Below are positions 1-8,870 of a DNA stretch of 32,787 nucleotides, one piece after another. A program made the translations under genes and the position numbers. Under the pieces are notes generated by a model, which saw nothing but the letters and a program-made list of their open reading frames with translations, ran no database searches and was not told where the DNA came from. Origin of the DNA: Poteriospumella lacustris (taxonomy: Eukaryota > Sar > Chrysophyceae > Chromulinales > Dinobryaceae); the NCBI GenBank assembly GCA_008000375.1, contig SMOI01000348.1, forward strand, positions 1 to 32,787. The letters are read 5' to 3'. Within the stretch, counting starts at the first letter, position 1, and each line of letters begins with the position of its first letter.

Positions 1-1525
1 CGTCGGCTGCCGCGGCGAGGTCGACGGCCGGCGCCGCGGCGGTCGTCGAGGCGAGTCGCCCGCTGCCGCTGCCGCTGCGCGCTGCCGCTGGCGCCGTGGA
101 CGAGGCGCGCGTGGCGGTGGGTGTCGCACGCCTCGACGCCGCCGTCCGCGACGCGCGCAACGCGTCGGCCGCGGTGAAGGCGGCGGCGGCGTCGTCGGCG
201 TCGTCGTCGGCAGCGTCGGCGAAAAGGTCGTCGACGGTGAATTTGGCGCGCCGCGGCGGCGACGTCGCCGTGCGCACGTCGCTGGTGGTTGCAGAGGCCG
301 CAGAGGCCGCCGCTCCCGCGCCGCCAGTGCCGCCAGTGGCCGCCGTGGTGGCGGCGGAGCGCTGCAGGTAGCGCTGCATGGCAGCGCTGGACTGCAGCGC
401 TTTGGAGAAGGCGCTGACCTGGTCGCCGGGGCTGAGCAGCGCGCTGAAGTGGCGCGCATTGTCGTCGACGCGGCGGTTCTCGTTGCCGGGCGTCGCGGCG
501 ACGGACAGAGCCGGCGAGTCGAGCGCGTGCGCGTCGAGGCGGTGCGGGTCGCCCCAAATGGCCGACACGTCCTGCGGCCGCTGCGGCGCCGGGTCGACGG
601 GCAGCGCCGCGTCGTCGGTGGCGTCGACGGCGTCGTCGAAGTGGATGCGGCGGTTCGTCGCGCGCTGGTCGGCGGTCGCCGGTCGCGGCGCCGTGGCCGC
701 CATCGACGACGACGGCGACGCGTGCGCCTTGCGATAGGCCAGCTGCGCGATGAGGTTGCGCGTGTTCTTCGTCTCCTTCTCCACCGACGAGATCTTGTCC
801 GCCAGCTCGTCGAGCGCGGCTGAGCCGCCGCCGGGGCTCTGGTCGGCGGTGGACAGGCGGTGCGGAGACGCCGACCGGCCTCTGGTCGACCGATACGCCG
901 ACGCGCTGGCGGCGGTGGCGGCGGCGGCGGCACCGGCGGGCAGCTGGGTGGGCAGACGGTGGTTGAGGATCATCGACAGCTCAAGGCCCTCGTGCAGCAC
1001 CGACGGCGACGTGAGGCTGGCCGTGGCGGGCGGCTGGCGAAACTGTCGCGCGTCGTCGGGCTGCGGGTAGCGCAGCGTCACGGGCTTCGCCGGCGACCGC
1101 CCCGAGCGGCTGTCGGCGAACGGGTGCAGCTTAGAGCTCATCAGCGGCATCGTGGCGATCGGCGAAGACGATGTCGTCGCCGCGTCGAAACTGCTGCGCC
1201 GTCTGGTGGCGGCGGCGCCGTCGGCGGAGAACTGCACCTGCGGCTGGTGGTTGTCCAGCTTCGTCATGTACCTGGGCAGGCTCTGCACCTTCTCCCACCA
1301 CGTCGGGGCGAAGCCTTCCTCGTTGACACTGTTGGAATCGGCGTCCATGAGCAGCAGCAGGCGATAGCACCGCCGCTCCAAGTCGCCACTGACGTTCAAT
1401 TCAAAACAAACGGAGCGAAAGGCGTCCAAAATGGCGCTGAAAGGCAGCCATTCGATAGACTCGCCGGTTCGCTGCGATGCTGCAAGATCGATGGTTGCAT
1501 TGAGGACTCGCAGCTCCACACTCAT
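1..1525 (-). CDS. Unidentified low-complexity protein, 3' end missing (runs off the left edge)
   Basis: A frame stays open on the minus strand from an ATG at 1525 to the window edge, giving 508 codons with no stop. An in-frame TAG lies about 33 nt upstream of this ATG, and the ATG has A at -3, so I take it as the start. Residues 1-90 look folded and have mixed composition. Residues 61-72 (DADSNSVNEEGF) resemble a degenerate EF-hand loop whose final acidic ligand is replaced by Phe. The rest is rich in Ala, Ser, Asp, Arg and Pro, with a short possible coiled coil near residues 243-272 (ALDELADKISSVEKETKN). I recognise no family. The codon-level continuity and a real-looking N-terminus argue for a gene over chance openness in GC-rich DNA. 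A cytoskeletal or scaffold role is possible, but this is a guess from composition only. It is transcribed divergently from the flagellar-like gene at 2121. Confidence 0.6.
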   Translation of the reverse strand, partial: MSVELRVLNATIDLAASQRTGESIEWLPFSAILDAFRSVCFELNVSGDLERRCYRLLLLMDADSNSVNEEGFAPTWWEKVQSLPRYMTKLDNHQPQVQFSADGAAATRRRSSFDAATTSSSPIATMPLMSSKLHPFADSRSGRSPAKPVTLRYPQPDDARQFRQPPATASLTSPSVLHEGLELSMILNHRLPTQLPAGAAAAATAASASAYRSTRGRSASPHRLSTADQSPGGGSAALDELADKISSVEKETKNTRNLIAQLAYRKAHASPSSSMAATAPRPATADQRATNRRIHFDDAVDATDDAALPVDPAPQRPQDVSAIWGDPHRLDAHALDSPALSVAATPGNENRRVDDNARHFSALLSPGDQVSAFSKALQSSAAMQRYLQRSAATTAATGGTGGAGAAASAASATTSDVRTATSPPRRAKFTVDDLFADAADDDADDAAAAFTAADALRASRTAASRRATPTATRASSTAPAAARSGSGSGRLASTTAAAPAVDLAAAAD

Positions 1526-2120
1526 GATAGTATTCCCAGGACTGTGCTCCTCCTGCTACACAAAACGTCCGTCTCTGAGGTCCATGAAGCGCTGGGTCAA
1601 GTCTCGTGTCCTCGTCTCTGAGGTGTCTCTAGACGACTCTCTGTTTCTCTCACGGATGGATACTGTCTCCTGCTCTGTCGCTGATCACTTGATCTGTCTC
1701 CTGCTTCCACTTCACGACTGACGATCTGAAATTGAGTCGGCTGCCCTCCGCGTCGGTCCTTTTTCCAACGGTGACCGACGCCGACCGACGGATGCCCAAT
1801 CGATAGAGGATGCTCACCCAGATCGATGGGCCGCCCAGACGAACCAGATTCTGTGTGAAGGTGGGAAGCAGAGCCGTTTCATGTCGGCGACGGTGGCGTT
1901 GGCAGTCCCAGCCGCCGGTGATCCGTTGTCGTTCGGCGATAACATCGACAGGCCCAAGGAATGAAGCCTCGGTCGACAGGAAGATCAGGACTCACACCGC
2001 AGCAATACGATATCTTATTTGAAGACCATTGAGAGTTGAAATACTGTCTGTCAACGGTAGCAGGACAAAGAACGAGCTCTCACGCGACTTGTCTGTGACC
2101 ACGTCGACACTTGCAAGACC
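1526..2120. other. Intergenic region between divergent genes
   Basis: About 600 bp lie between the start codons of the minus-strand gene ending at 1525 and the plus-strand gene starting at 2121, so the region presumably holds both promoters. Composition drops from the very GC-rich coding sequence to a more mixed sequence. I see no clear TATA box, RNA gene or convincing coding exon. Short open frames here have no recognisable protein character. Confidence 0.5.
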
Positions 2121-2531
2121 ATGCAAACGAATCAGAAGCTCAAGCCGGCTGAAAGAAAGCCCACCGGGAAGCCATTCTTAGGCAAACTCCAACCAGTGCA
2201 GTCGAGAGTTCCCGCTGTGCCACCGGTGAATTATGAAAAGGGCGGATCGGACTTCCGCTGCCCCCAGAACACGTCCTCGATGGGTCGGCAGGCCGTCAGC
2301 GGCGTGAATATCCATCATCGATCAACTGAGCCTCGCGTCAAGTTCACCACTGCGCCGCGCTTCACGCCATCGACGACCATCGGCGTCGGCCCGGCCGCTC
2401 TCGCGCCCTACTCGTCGGTCACGCGGCAGAAGGTGTCCAACCGACGCACCGCGGGAGCGATGACCTTCGGGACGAGCTCGCGGGAGGACGCCTGGAAGAC
2501 GTATACGGTATACACCGCGAAGCACAACTAG
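2121..2531 (+). CDS. Small SHIPPO/STPG-like flagellar protein candidate
   Basis: This single-exon gene encodes 136 residues and ends in TAG. The protein is basic, with no signal peptide or TM segment. It contains spaced motifs of the kind seen in protist sperm-tail PG-rich (SHIPPO/ODF3/STPG) and related axonemal proteins. Two 'GRQ/TRQ-x-V-S-x-x-R-x' stretches (near residues 56-60 and 102-108) are each followed by a basic-Phe-Thr or Phe-Gly-Thr-Ser-Arg-Glu segment (FGTSSRED near residues 115-122). The classic PGPGxY core is not obvious, so the assignment rests on the flanking pattern only. Such proteins bind the lumen or surface of doublet microtubules, which would mean the organism builds a flagellum. 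The alternative is an unrelated small disordered protein. Family placement is inferred by eye, without alignment. Confidence 0.55.
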   Translation: MQTNQKLKPAERKPTGKPFLGKLQPVQSRVPAVPPVNYEKGGSDFRCPQNTSSMGRQAVSGVNIHHRSTEPRVKFTTAPRFTPSTTIGVGPAALAPYSSVTRQKVSNRRTAGAMTFGTSSREDAWKTYTVYTAKHN

Positions 2532-3045
2532 CCGCACGTTGCGTCGCCCGTTTCGAGCACGCCGATGCTCAGTCCGCCGTTGTTTTTGCCGCTCGTTTTT
2601 TGCGGCATGTTTTCCGCTGCCCAACGTATCGGACTGGGCCCTTGCACAGTCAGTCCATTGTAGATATCGTCAGTGCGTGTGACCGCTACCCCGGTCGACT
2701 GGCAGCACCGCCGATGTTTTAAATGGTTTTTAATTCATTTCCATTTTGTTCGGTGCGACAGCCGCGCGACCCTCAGACACACCACCCCCACCCCCTGTAT
2801 CGCCCTGGCAGTGTCTCCCAGCCTGTTCGTCGTTCGAACACCACTGCCAGCGCCGCGGTATGTATGACCACAGCCGCAGCGTCTCAGAGCAAGGCGTTTC
2901 ACCTTTCGGTGTATTAACAGGCGCCAACGCGCATTCTGTCTTCTCCATAGACTTCTGTCAGAGCGATAAGTTTCACGTCAGTCAGTCTTGCGGATGACGC
3001 TGTTGTCAAATGGTGGCGCTGCTACAGCGATAGCGGAATGTAGTT
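2532..3045. other. Intergenic region, no gene seen
   Basis: This stretch follows the small flagellar-like gene and leads into the inverted-repeat island. It holds C- and T-rich stretches (CACCCCCACCCCC near 2785-2800) and short overlapping frames with no protein-like character. No RNA gene or repeat is evident. Confidence 0.45.
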
Positions 3046-3378
3046 TTGGAACGCATCTTTGGTGAGCGTTCTTGGCGCTACAGTGCCACCATAATAACAA
3101 CGGGGTTCTTGGGACTTACAGGGACGCCTTCGAGGGAAAGGGCCGGGGCGGCAACACTCTCCTACGTAACACTACATTTCACTCCTTCGACACTCGACGA
3201 AGCTTTCACTGACATCGTGAGGCTGTGGCAGACTATTGCGACTCTCGTGAGAGTTCCCACGACTCTCCAAGAAGCACCTGGGTTCGCTGCAGTCGCTGCC
3301 AATACGCCTGGTGAGCATGTGGCGGCCCTTGCCACTGGCGACATGGTCAGAGAACTACGGCAGTATTGGTCGGCTAGT

Positions 3379-3664
3379 GGCGTGTCAAGTTGCTCACGGT
3401 CACTGAAACTGAGTCTACAGCAGCGGCCACTGCTGATGAATATGGTGACTTCGCCGACTATTCTGCCATGGAAGAGTCGGAGTCAGTGGACATGCGGACC
3501 TTCCTGCAGGTGTTGCTTTGGTGTTTGGCAGGAAGGTTAGCATCTCCCATCGACTTCGACTCTTCCGTGGCATAATAGTCGGCGATGTCGGCATACTCAT
3601 CAGCAGTTGCCGCTGCTGTATACTCGCCAGGTGCACTTCGTCACAGTGAACCACTTGACACGCC
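3379..3664. repeat. Imperfect inverted repeat with peptide-like arms (3379-3484 / 3551-3664)
   Basis: The left arm begins GGCGTGTCAAGTTGCTCACG, and the reverse complement of the right arm begins GGCGTGTCAAGTGGTTCACT. The arms then share AGCAGCGGC(C/A)ACTGCTGATGA and CGCCGACTATT(C/A)TGCCA. Read in the same frame, both arms encode a similar peptide, TAAATADEYxDxADYxAxEES. The repeat therefore looks like an inverted duplication of formerly coding DNA instead of a simple non-coding palindrome. The spacer is about 65 bp. A third, direct copy of the arm's outer end (GCGTGTCAAGTGGTTCACGG) occurs at 3985-4025. Confidence 0.7.
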
Positions 3665-3720
3665 ACGAACTGACCATTGTTCCATTTGGACCACAGCAAC
3701 ACGGCATCAACGTTCCTGAT

Positions 3721-3831
3721 TTCTCGCTGTGGATATATCCCTGTAACTTCTTCTCTTTATCATTCGTAGAGTTTCGACGTTAAGAATGATAAAAAGAAGA
3801 AGTTAGTTTAGGGACATATCTACAGCGAGAA
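3721..3831. repeat. AT-rich hairpin-forming inverted repeat
   Basis: Arms 3721-3765 and 3784-3831 are complementary with only a few mismatches and one 3-nt gap. They share TTCTCGCTGT, TATATCCCT-like, AACTTCTTCT and TTTATCATTC blocks around an 18-nt loop. It is more AT-rich than its surroundings. It could extrude as a cruciform or, if transcribed, form a long RNA hairpin. It could also be the remnant of a foldback element, but no target-site duplication is identifiable. Confidence 0.75.
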
Positions 3832-4035
3832 TTCAAGAACACGATGTCGTTTTGCCGTAGAACTCTCAAGAGAGTGGCAGTTATCTGCGGCAGCCTCACG
3901 ATGTGGGCTTCTTCGAGAGACATGGGTTAGGCCGGACGCGAGGTACCCATGCGTTTGCAGTCAAACGGCCAAACGCAACTCGTAGCGTGTCAAGTGGTTC
4001 ACGGTCACAGAAACGAAGTGCACCTAGAGAGTCCG

Positions 4036-4261
4036 GAAGCAGCGGTAGCGGCCCATGTTCTTATTATTGCAGCTCCGGAAGAAGCTTCGGCGACAAACGC
4101 TGCTCCAGCCACTGCTCTTTTGTTAGTCGCTGCCAATTCACCAGTCGTATTGGCAGCGACTGCATAGCAAAAGAGCAGTATCCGGAGCAGCATTTGTCGC
4201 CGAAGCTTCTTTTGGGGCTGCAATAATAAGAACATGGACCGCTGCCGCTGCTTGCTGCTTC
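4036..4261. repeat. Large near-perfect palindrome (arms about 100 bp)
   Basis: Arms of about 100-110 bp flank an 11-nt loop at 4138-4148. Matching blocks include CATGTTCTTATTATTGCAGC, GAAGCTTCGGCGACAAA, GCTGCTCC, ACTGCTCTTTTG and AGTCGCTGCCAAT (4125-4137 with 4149-4161). Differences are scattered point changes and short indels. The left arm is open in one frame as an Ala-rich peptide (ESPEAAVAAHVLIIAAPEEA). The inner AGTCGCTGCCAATACG motif also occurs at 3293-3307, linking this palindrome to the inverted repeats on its left. On the minus strand, a short frame just outside the right arm starts MTLTCPHCGTPL, a zinc-ribbon-like CxxC, but I cannot support a gene. Confidence 0.75.
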
Positions 4262-4754
4262 TGGAGCAGTAGGAATCGAGAACAAACGTCGTTCTTGATC
4301 TCTGAACGACAGGACCGCCAAAGCTCTGAAAGCGGCGTCCCACAGTGCGGGCACGTTAAAGTCAAAGTCAGTTCTTGTCGAGTCCATGTTTCAAATATGA
4401 ATGATACCTGTGCAAACTCGAATCGTTCTGGCGCAAGCGTAGAACTAATCGCTTGGGACGTTGAAGCGTTGCGTATGTCAAAGATCTATCCTTGGTGACT
4501 TGCATGAGTCAAAAACGTACTTCGTGGTCCAGGAGCCAGGAGGCTTGAAACGCCGCTGTCCCCCGAAACCGTTTCATTTCCAAGGAAACTCACATCAACA
4601 GGGGCGCAGACACACAGACAGCGCAGTTTGTCTGGGCGGTCGTTGAAGATGGCAGCGGTCAGAGAGGTGGGATCACCTTCTCGCTCGCGATCCCATCATC
4701 TTATTCTGCTGCCACGAAGAGTAATGTGTAGAGGTCACAATCTCATCTGTGAGC
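4262..4754. other. Intergenic region upstream of the ADP-ribosylglycohydrolase-like gene
   Basis: Roughly 490 bp lie between the palindrome and the next start codon. Short frames occur on both strands, but none resembles a known protein. No RNA gene is seen. The proximal promoter elements are listed separately. Confidence 0.4.
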
Positions 4755-4765
4755 ATAAATATATT
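4755..4765 (+). promoter_or_regulatory. TATA-like AT-rich element before the gene at 4782
   Basis: ATAAATATATT sits 16 nt before the ATG at 4782, in otherwise mixed sequence. It could be a core promoter or initiator-proximal element for a transcript with a very short 5' UTR. It could equally be just an AT-rich leader. No transcript data are available. Confidence 0.3.
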
Positions 4766-4781
4766 GTGAAACAAACGAACC

Positions 4782-6084
4782 ATGACCTCCTTGCGCACTG
4801 CCAACTTCTTGAAGGCGTCCATCCTGGCTGATGCCGCGACCATGCCTTTGCATTGGATCTACAACCAAGCAGACATTACCGCGAAGGTTGGTGCATCCAG
4901 CGGAATCTTCTTCGAGACACCCTCGTGCCCATTCTATTCGTATCCCTCTGGGGTTCTTTCTCCGTACGGTGCCGAGGCCGTGCCCTTCTTTCGATCCGTT
5001 GCGGAAACGGGTGCTTTCGACTTCAACCATGCTGCCGAGGCCTACTACAATGCGATGAAAACCTACCCTGACGCGGCTGCGAATGGCTACGCGGGGCGAC
5101 TCAACCACGTGCCGAAGGTGTTCCTCGAGAACCGCGACAACGAGGGCAAAGCCTGGGCCGACTGCCACGTCGACGACTCGCAAGCACAAGGCATCTCCAA
5201 GGTCGCGTTGATTGTCGCACGTTATGCTGGCCATCCCGATCTGGTGCAGCAGGTGACGCGCATGGTCGACGCGCTGCAGATCTCGCCCATTTCCATCGAG
5301 AGCTCCGTGTTGCTGGCCAAGCTCTTCGAGCGCATTCTTTTCAAGCACGAGAGTCCTTCCGCCGCCATTTCTTCACTGTTGGAGGACGCTGACCGAGTGC
5401 AACTCACCGCCTGGCAGCGCCACGTCTTGACCTTCATCACGTCTGACGCGTTGATCGGAGATTTCGTCAGCTTCGCACAGGCGCTGAACAACATCCCCGC
5501 CGCTGCCGACGACGCCTGGCGCAACATGCGCATCAACGGCAAGGTGCTTCAGCATTACTTCTCATTGGCCCACCCAGACGCGACGCTGTCGGAGGCGTTG
5601 GACCGCGCAAAGGCGGAACTGTCCGCGTCGGACCGCGACGTCGTGTCGCAAGCCGTCGACGCCCGCGTCAGCGCCGAGACGTTGTCCGACAAATTGGACC
5701 AGATTCTTCTCGTCACTCGTTCGCTCGGCTTGTCCTGTGTGCTGCCTTCTGCGCTGTTGACCTCGTTGTACATTCTTCGCGAGAGCTCCTCGCTCACGGA
5801 GGCCGTCGAGCGAAACATTCGCGTCGGTGGCGACAACTGCTCGCGTGCAATGGTCGTCGCCGCTGCCTTCGCCGCCTACGACGACAACGTCGGCGACGTT
5901 CTGGCCGACTGGGAGAGCAAAGTGCAGGAGTCCTGGTGGAAGCCCGTGTCGGAGTACGTCTCCAAGGTCAGTCGCGTACCTCGTTTGCCCTGCGGCTGCC
6001 TCGTCTCGTCGCCCTAACACCCCACCGCCACCCACCGCCACCTCTGTGTAGATCGTCGCCGACAACGCGTCCCTCCAGAAGTAG
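4782..6084 (+). CDS. ADP-ribosylglycohydrolase / J1-crystallin-like family protein (two exons)
   Basis: Exon 1 is 4782-5966 and exon 2 is 6052-6084. They are separated by an 85-bp GT-AG intron (donor GTCAGT, acceptor TGTAG), and the mature protein has 405 residues. Without splicing the frame would end at a TAA inside the intron. With splicing the protein ends ...YVSKIVADNASLQK. Family signals are the N-terminal LADAATMPLHWIYN segment (residues 16-29), WADCHVDDSQAQG near residues 126-138, and the C-terminal GGDNCSRA block near residue 350. These correspond to the metal-site regions of the all-helical ADP-ribosylglycohydrolase (ARH/DraG) fold. Enzymes of this fold remove ADP-ribose from proteins or nucleic acids. 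The usual GGDxDT motif is altered here (GGDNCS), so activity is uncertain, as in the eye-lens J1-crystallin branch. No signal peptide is seen, so it is probably cytosolic. Confidence 0.8.
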
Positions 6085-6874
6085 GCGGCGTCCCTGCCCA
6101 ACGGCTGCGCAAATGCCCATCTCGCTATTCTGTTGTTTTCTGTTGGCGTGTCGTGTCGTGTCGTGTCGTGCTCATTGCTTCGGAGGCGCTATGACCCCCC
6201 TCGGGTACTGTAAATATGATCGGTCGGCACATCAATCCCACATGGAGAAGCAGGGTTTCTGTGCTTCTTCTCTTCGACAGCTCAAGGCTGGATCGACAAA
6301 ATACGATTGACGGGAGAGCGCTCGGCCGCGAAAAAAGTGCTTCTCGCTTCAGCAAACACCGGGTGGGTCGGGAGCAGGATGCAGGGCACAGGAAGCCAGC
6401 AAAAGGTTCTGCGGCGCTACACTGCTCGGCCAGATTGTGCAGTCGCCAGTCGGGTTGTCGTCGCTTTCCCCATTTCTATTGACTACGCTCGACGCCTCGC
6501 AGAGTCATTTCGCACGACAGAGGGCGGCCATATACAGTTATATTGTAGTTGCAATGCTTTGCTGTCGACAACTCTGCCGATGGCGTGTTGCGGCGAGTTA
6601 CCCGTGGAGAATCTTTGTTAAGGGGTACAGGGTACAGGAGAAGCGAATGGAATATTGAGCGGATGACGATGGTGATACGCCCGGACACGAATCCCGCCCA
6701 GCTGTGTTAGCCATCACTGAGCGCTTTCATCTACTCCTGTGCAAGTTTACCTGCAGAGAACAATGTATATATTCCAGGCGGATAACTCAACGCTATGTGC
6801 TTCAATCAAAGTCGCTTCCAGCATAATGTTCTATTTACAAGGCTCGGGGGGTACGGAGCGAAGGTGAGGAAACC
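6085..6874. other. Intergenic region with a GTGTC microsatellite
   Basis: This 790-bp region lies between convergent genes. It contains a short (GTGTC)n array at about 6148-6170 and mixed sequence with short frames lacking protein character. I found no tRNA, rRNA or convincing exon. Confidence 0.5.
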
Positions 6875-7261
6875 CTACGGCGACTTCTTGTGGGCCGCGT
6901 CGTCGAGAATGCGCTGAAGAGCTCGATTCTGCTCCACTGTCTCCTGATTAACCGTTCGCTTTTCAAGACCTTCCAAATTCTTGTCCTTGATTTTCTCGAT
7001 GTACTGCAGAAGAACAAGCAAAAGCATCGAGTCAGGACGAGCGGTAGAAACAGATGGAGGGGGGACAGTTTTCTCCACAACGACAACGACACTTACCGGC
7101 AAAAAATAGTACCCTCCGAGAATTGGGACGGTAAAATAAACGATGGACATGACGAATCGTCCGAACGGTCCCAAGGGCATTCTAAAGTTGTGAATGCGCT
7201 TCTTTAGTCGCTCATGTTTGTCACTCAAATCTGCAAAGAACGATTTTGGTTGTTCACTCAT
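6875..7261 (-). CDS. Small single-pass membrane protein, unidentified (two exons)
   Basis: On the minus strand, exon 1 is 7261-7097 and exon 2 is 7003-6875. They are separated by a 93-bp intron with donor GTAAGT and acceptor TTCTGCAG. The spliced protein has 97 residues. The intron is a multiple of three with no stop, so an unspliced frame stays open, but it would insert a Val-rich and Pro-rich stretch that interrupts the membrane-helix region. An in-frame ATG at 7291 would add ten residues. I prefer 7261 (MSEQPKSFF). Residues 1-35 are charged, MPLGPFGRFVMSIVYFTVPI starts the single hydrophobic helix (about 33-55), and the C-terminus is charged and helical (KNLEGLEKRTVNQETVEQ). Size and topology suit a mitochondrial inner-membrane accessory or assembly factor, but I do not recognise the family. 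It shares a 285-bp divergent promoter region with the gene at 7547. Confidence 0.7.
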   Translation of the reverse strand: MSEQPKSFFADLSDKHERLKKRIHNFRMPLGPFGRFVMSIVYFTVPILGGYYFLPVSVVVVVEKTVPPPSVSTARPDSMLLLVLLQYIEKIKDKNLEGLEKRTVNQETVEQNRALQRILDDAAHKKSP

Positions 7262-7546
7262 GTCTGTCTCAATAAAACCCGAGCAATCCAATAATGCTGA
7301 TGATTGAACAAAAAAAAGAAGAATGGCTTAGCCCCAAACAGTTGTGACTAACGTTATTCTTCTTCCTTCGTGCTGATGATGACTCGACCTCGACGCTGAC
7401 CAGACACGCCAAAATTGAAACGCTCTCCAACCATCTTCGCCGCCGCTTCGACTCGATGATCGATGATCGATGATCGATGACCCTTCGAGAACACAAACGA
7501 TTCGCACTTAGAGATAGACGGTGGGAAAGACAGTTAATAAGAGAAA
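7262..7546. promoter_or_regulatory. Divergent promoter region with CGATGAT repeats
   Basis: This 285-bp gap separates two outward-facing start codons. It holds nearly four copies of CGATGAT at 7454-7480, and CCAAAATTGAAACGCTC at 7409-7425. A 16/17 match to the latter lies at 25857-25873, in the other divergent promoter region of this window. No TATA box is evident. The regulatory role is inferred from position only. Confidence 0.4.
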
Positions 7547-8299
7547 ATGTCGTGGTCGGATAATCGCGATCGGGACAGTGGTGTGCCGTTGTCAGTTCGC
7601 AGAGAGAACTTGCGTCAAGTGAATCTCATGCTGCAAAAATTGGCGAACGACGAGGATCTTCACGACGACCTTCAGCAAGCGGATGTTAAACGAGCCATGC
7701 AGCATTGGACTGGAATCAAGCGCCTTCCTCCTGATGAGGCGGTCAAATTGCAAGAGAACCGTCGAGTTGTCTACGTTCTCCAGCGACTGCAGATCTTCCA
7801 ATCTGTTTTCAAGCAAGCTGGAATTCCGCAAGTTCCGCTGGAGCTTTTCGTAGAACGTGCAACACAAGTCCCTGAAGATTTGGTAAAGAAACTCTTTGGG
7901 GCGGATATCCTTGCAGACGATACACCGAAACCAAACGCCGCTGCTCGCCCTGTCGCCGTCAAAGCTACGAAACCCAACAACGCAGCGTCGTCATCTCCCC
8001 CCAGTAGTTCGTCTTCAGTCACGGAAACTATGAAACAAATGGAAGGTTCGGAGGCAACAGGCGCAACCGAAGAAGATTTGCGGATCGCGAAAGAGACAAC
8101 CGACCGCGCTCGTGAGGCGGCCGAGATAGAATACAGCGTCGAGCGTGAAAAGCTTGAGGCAATGATGAAAGAAACCCCCACACCAGAGTCGGATGCGGGG
8201 GTGCTCAGTTTATTGACTATTGTGGTGACTCTCTTAGCCGTGATAATGTATTTCTACACGTCGAAAGGGTCGGTCGAGTCGAGTGAAGAGAGTTTATAG
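7547..8299 (+). CDS. Tail-anchored membrane protein, unidentified
   Basis: This single exon encodes 250 residues and ends in TAG. Residues 15-110 form a compact, helix-rich cytosolic domain (RRENLRQVNLMLQKLANDED, then KRAMQHWTGIKRL and RVVYVLQRLQIFQSVFKQAG). A Pro/Ala/Ser linker follows (about 125-165), then a charged helical segment (about 172-210). One C-terminal hydrophobic helix (VLSLLTIVVTLLAVIMYFY, about 218-236) is followed by 14 polar and mostly acidic residues. With no signal peptide and a single helix at the extreme C-terminus, the layout is that of a tail-anchored protein of the ER or mitochondrial outer membrane. The N-terminal domain looks conserved in style, with regular amphipathic helices and conserved-looking Trp and Arg, but I cannot name it. 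The start ATG follows the divergent promoter shared with the gene at 7261. Confidence 0.7.
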   Translation: MSWSDNRDRDSGVPLSVRRENLRQVNLMLQKLANDEDLHDDLQQADVKRAMQHWTGIKRLPPDEAVKLQENRRVVYVLQRLQIFQSVFKQAGIPQVPLELFVERATQVPEDLVKKLFGADILADDTPKPNAAARPVAVKATKPNNAASSSPPSSSSSVTETMKQMEGSEATGATEEDLRIAKETTDRAREAAEIEYSVEREKLEAMMKETPTPESDAGVLSLLTIVVTLLAVIMYFYTSKGSVESSEESL

Positions 8300-8870
8300 T
8301 GGGTAATTTACGAACTTTACGACTGCATTACGCATATTGCACTTCTTTCAAAATGGCAAGCGAGTCATAGATGGCGGTTTCTCGAAGCGGCAGTGACGCC
8401 CTCAATAGAATTGTCGTCTCGACTACGATTGATAACACTCAGCGTAAATGTAATCCGTAATCGCCCCATGGGTAAAGCATTGGCCCTAATTTCGCTGGTG
8501 CAATCTTACATGTCTGCTTTAATAATACAACCGTCGCCATCGCGCTGTACACGAGCAGACGAACAGCGAGGGGTGGGGAGTGGGTGGTGGGTGGGTGGGT
8601 GGCTGTATGTACGGCGGTCGGTCACGTCTCTCCCTTCGTGCGGGAAACCCTCGGCCCGATCGTCCTTTTTCAAGAGCCTTCCAGCGCCTTTCCGACCGTC
8701 CGTCAGTCTGGCAGGAGGAGATGCGCGAAATCTCTCTCACCCACATCCGCGGCGGTCGATTTGAATCGAATGATGACAACGATCACCTGAGATATTTCGT
8801 GAAGATGCACATCTACATATGATTCGAGTAGTTTAAATTGTTTGGTCCGTGATCCGTAATTTTTATTGTC
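8300..8870. other. Intergenic region with a G-run cluster
   Basis: This 571-bp region lies between two plus-strand genes. Its notable content is a plus-strand cluster of at least six G-tracts at 8570-8602, listed separately. Remaining short frames show no protein character. Confidence 0.5.
8570..8602 (+). other. Potential G-quadruplex
   Basis: Runs of three or four G separated by 1-3 nt (GGGG T GGGG AGT GGG TGGT GGG T GGG T GGG) satisfy the usual four-tract rule several times over. It lies about 270 bp before the beta-propeller gene start and on its coding strand, so it could sit in a promoter or 5' leader. Formation in vivo is not shown. Confidence 0.5.

Larger units (their letters stand above)
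3211..3905. repeat. Outer inverted repeat (arms 3211-3255 and 3861-3905)
   Basis: The left arm, beginning GACATCGTGAGGCTGTGGCAG, is matched by the reverse complement of the right arm, which reads ACATCGTGAGGCTGCCGCAG and then a related AACTGCCACTCTCTTGAGAG segment. Identity is roughly 80% by eye. The two arms enclose two further inverted repeats (3379-3664 and 3721-3831). No transposase-like frame is visible inside. Confidence 0.6.

Noticed and set aside
3046-3540. A 164-codon gene at the left of the repeat island
   Set aside because: It spans arms of two inverted repeats and has no recognisable domain. Peptide similarity is only to the other repeat arms.
4138-4365. Zinc-ribbon gene on the minus strand starting MTLTCPHCGTPL
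   Set aside because: There is only one CxxC, and most of the frame lies within the palindrome arm. Too little to support a gene.
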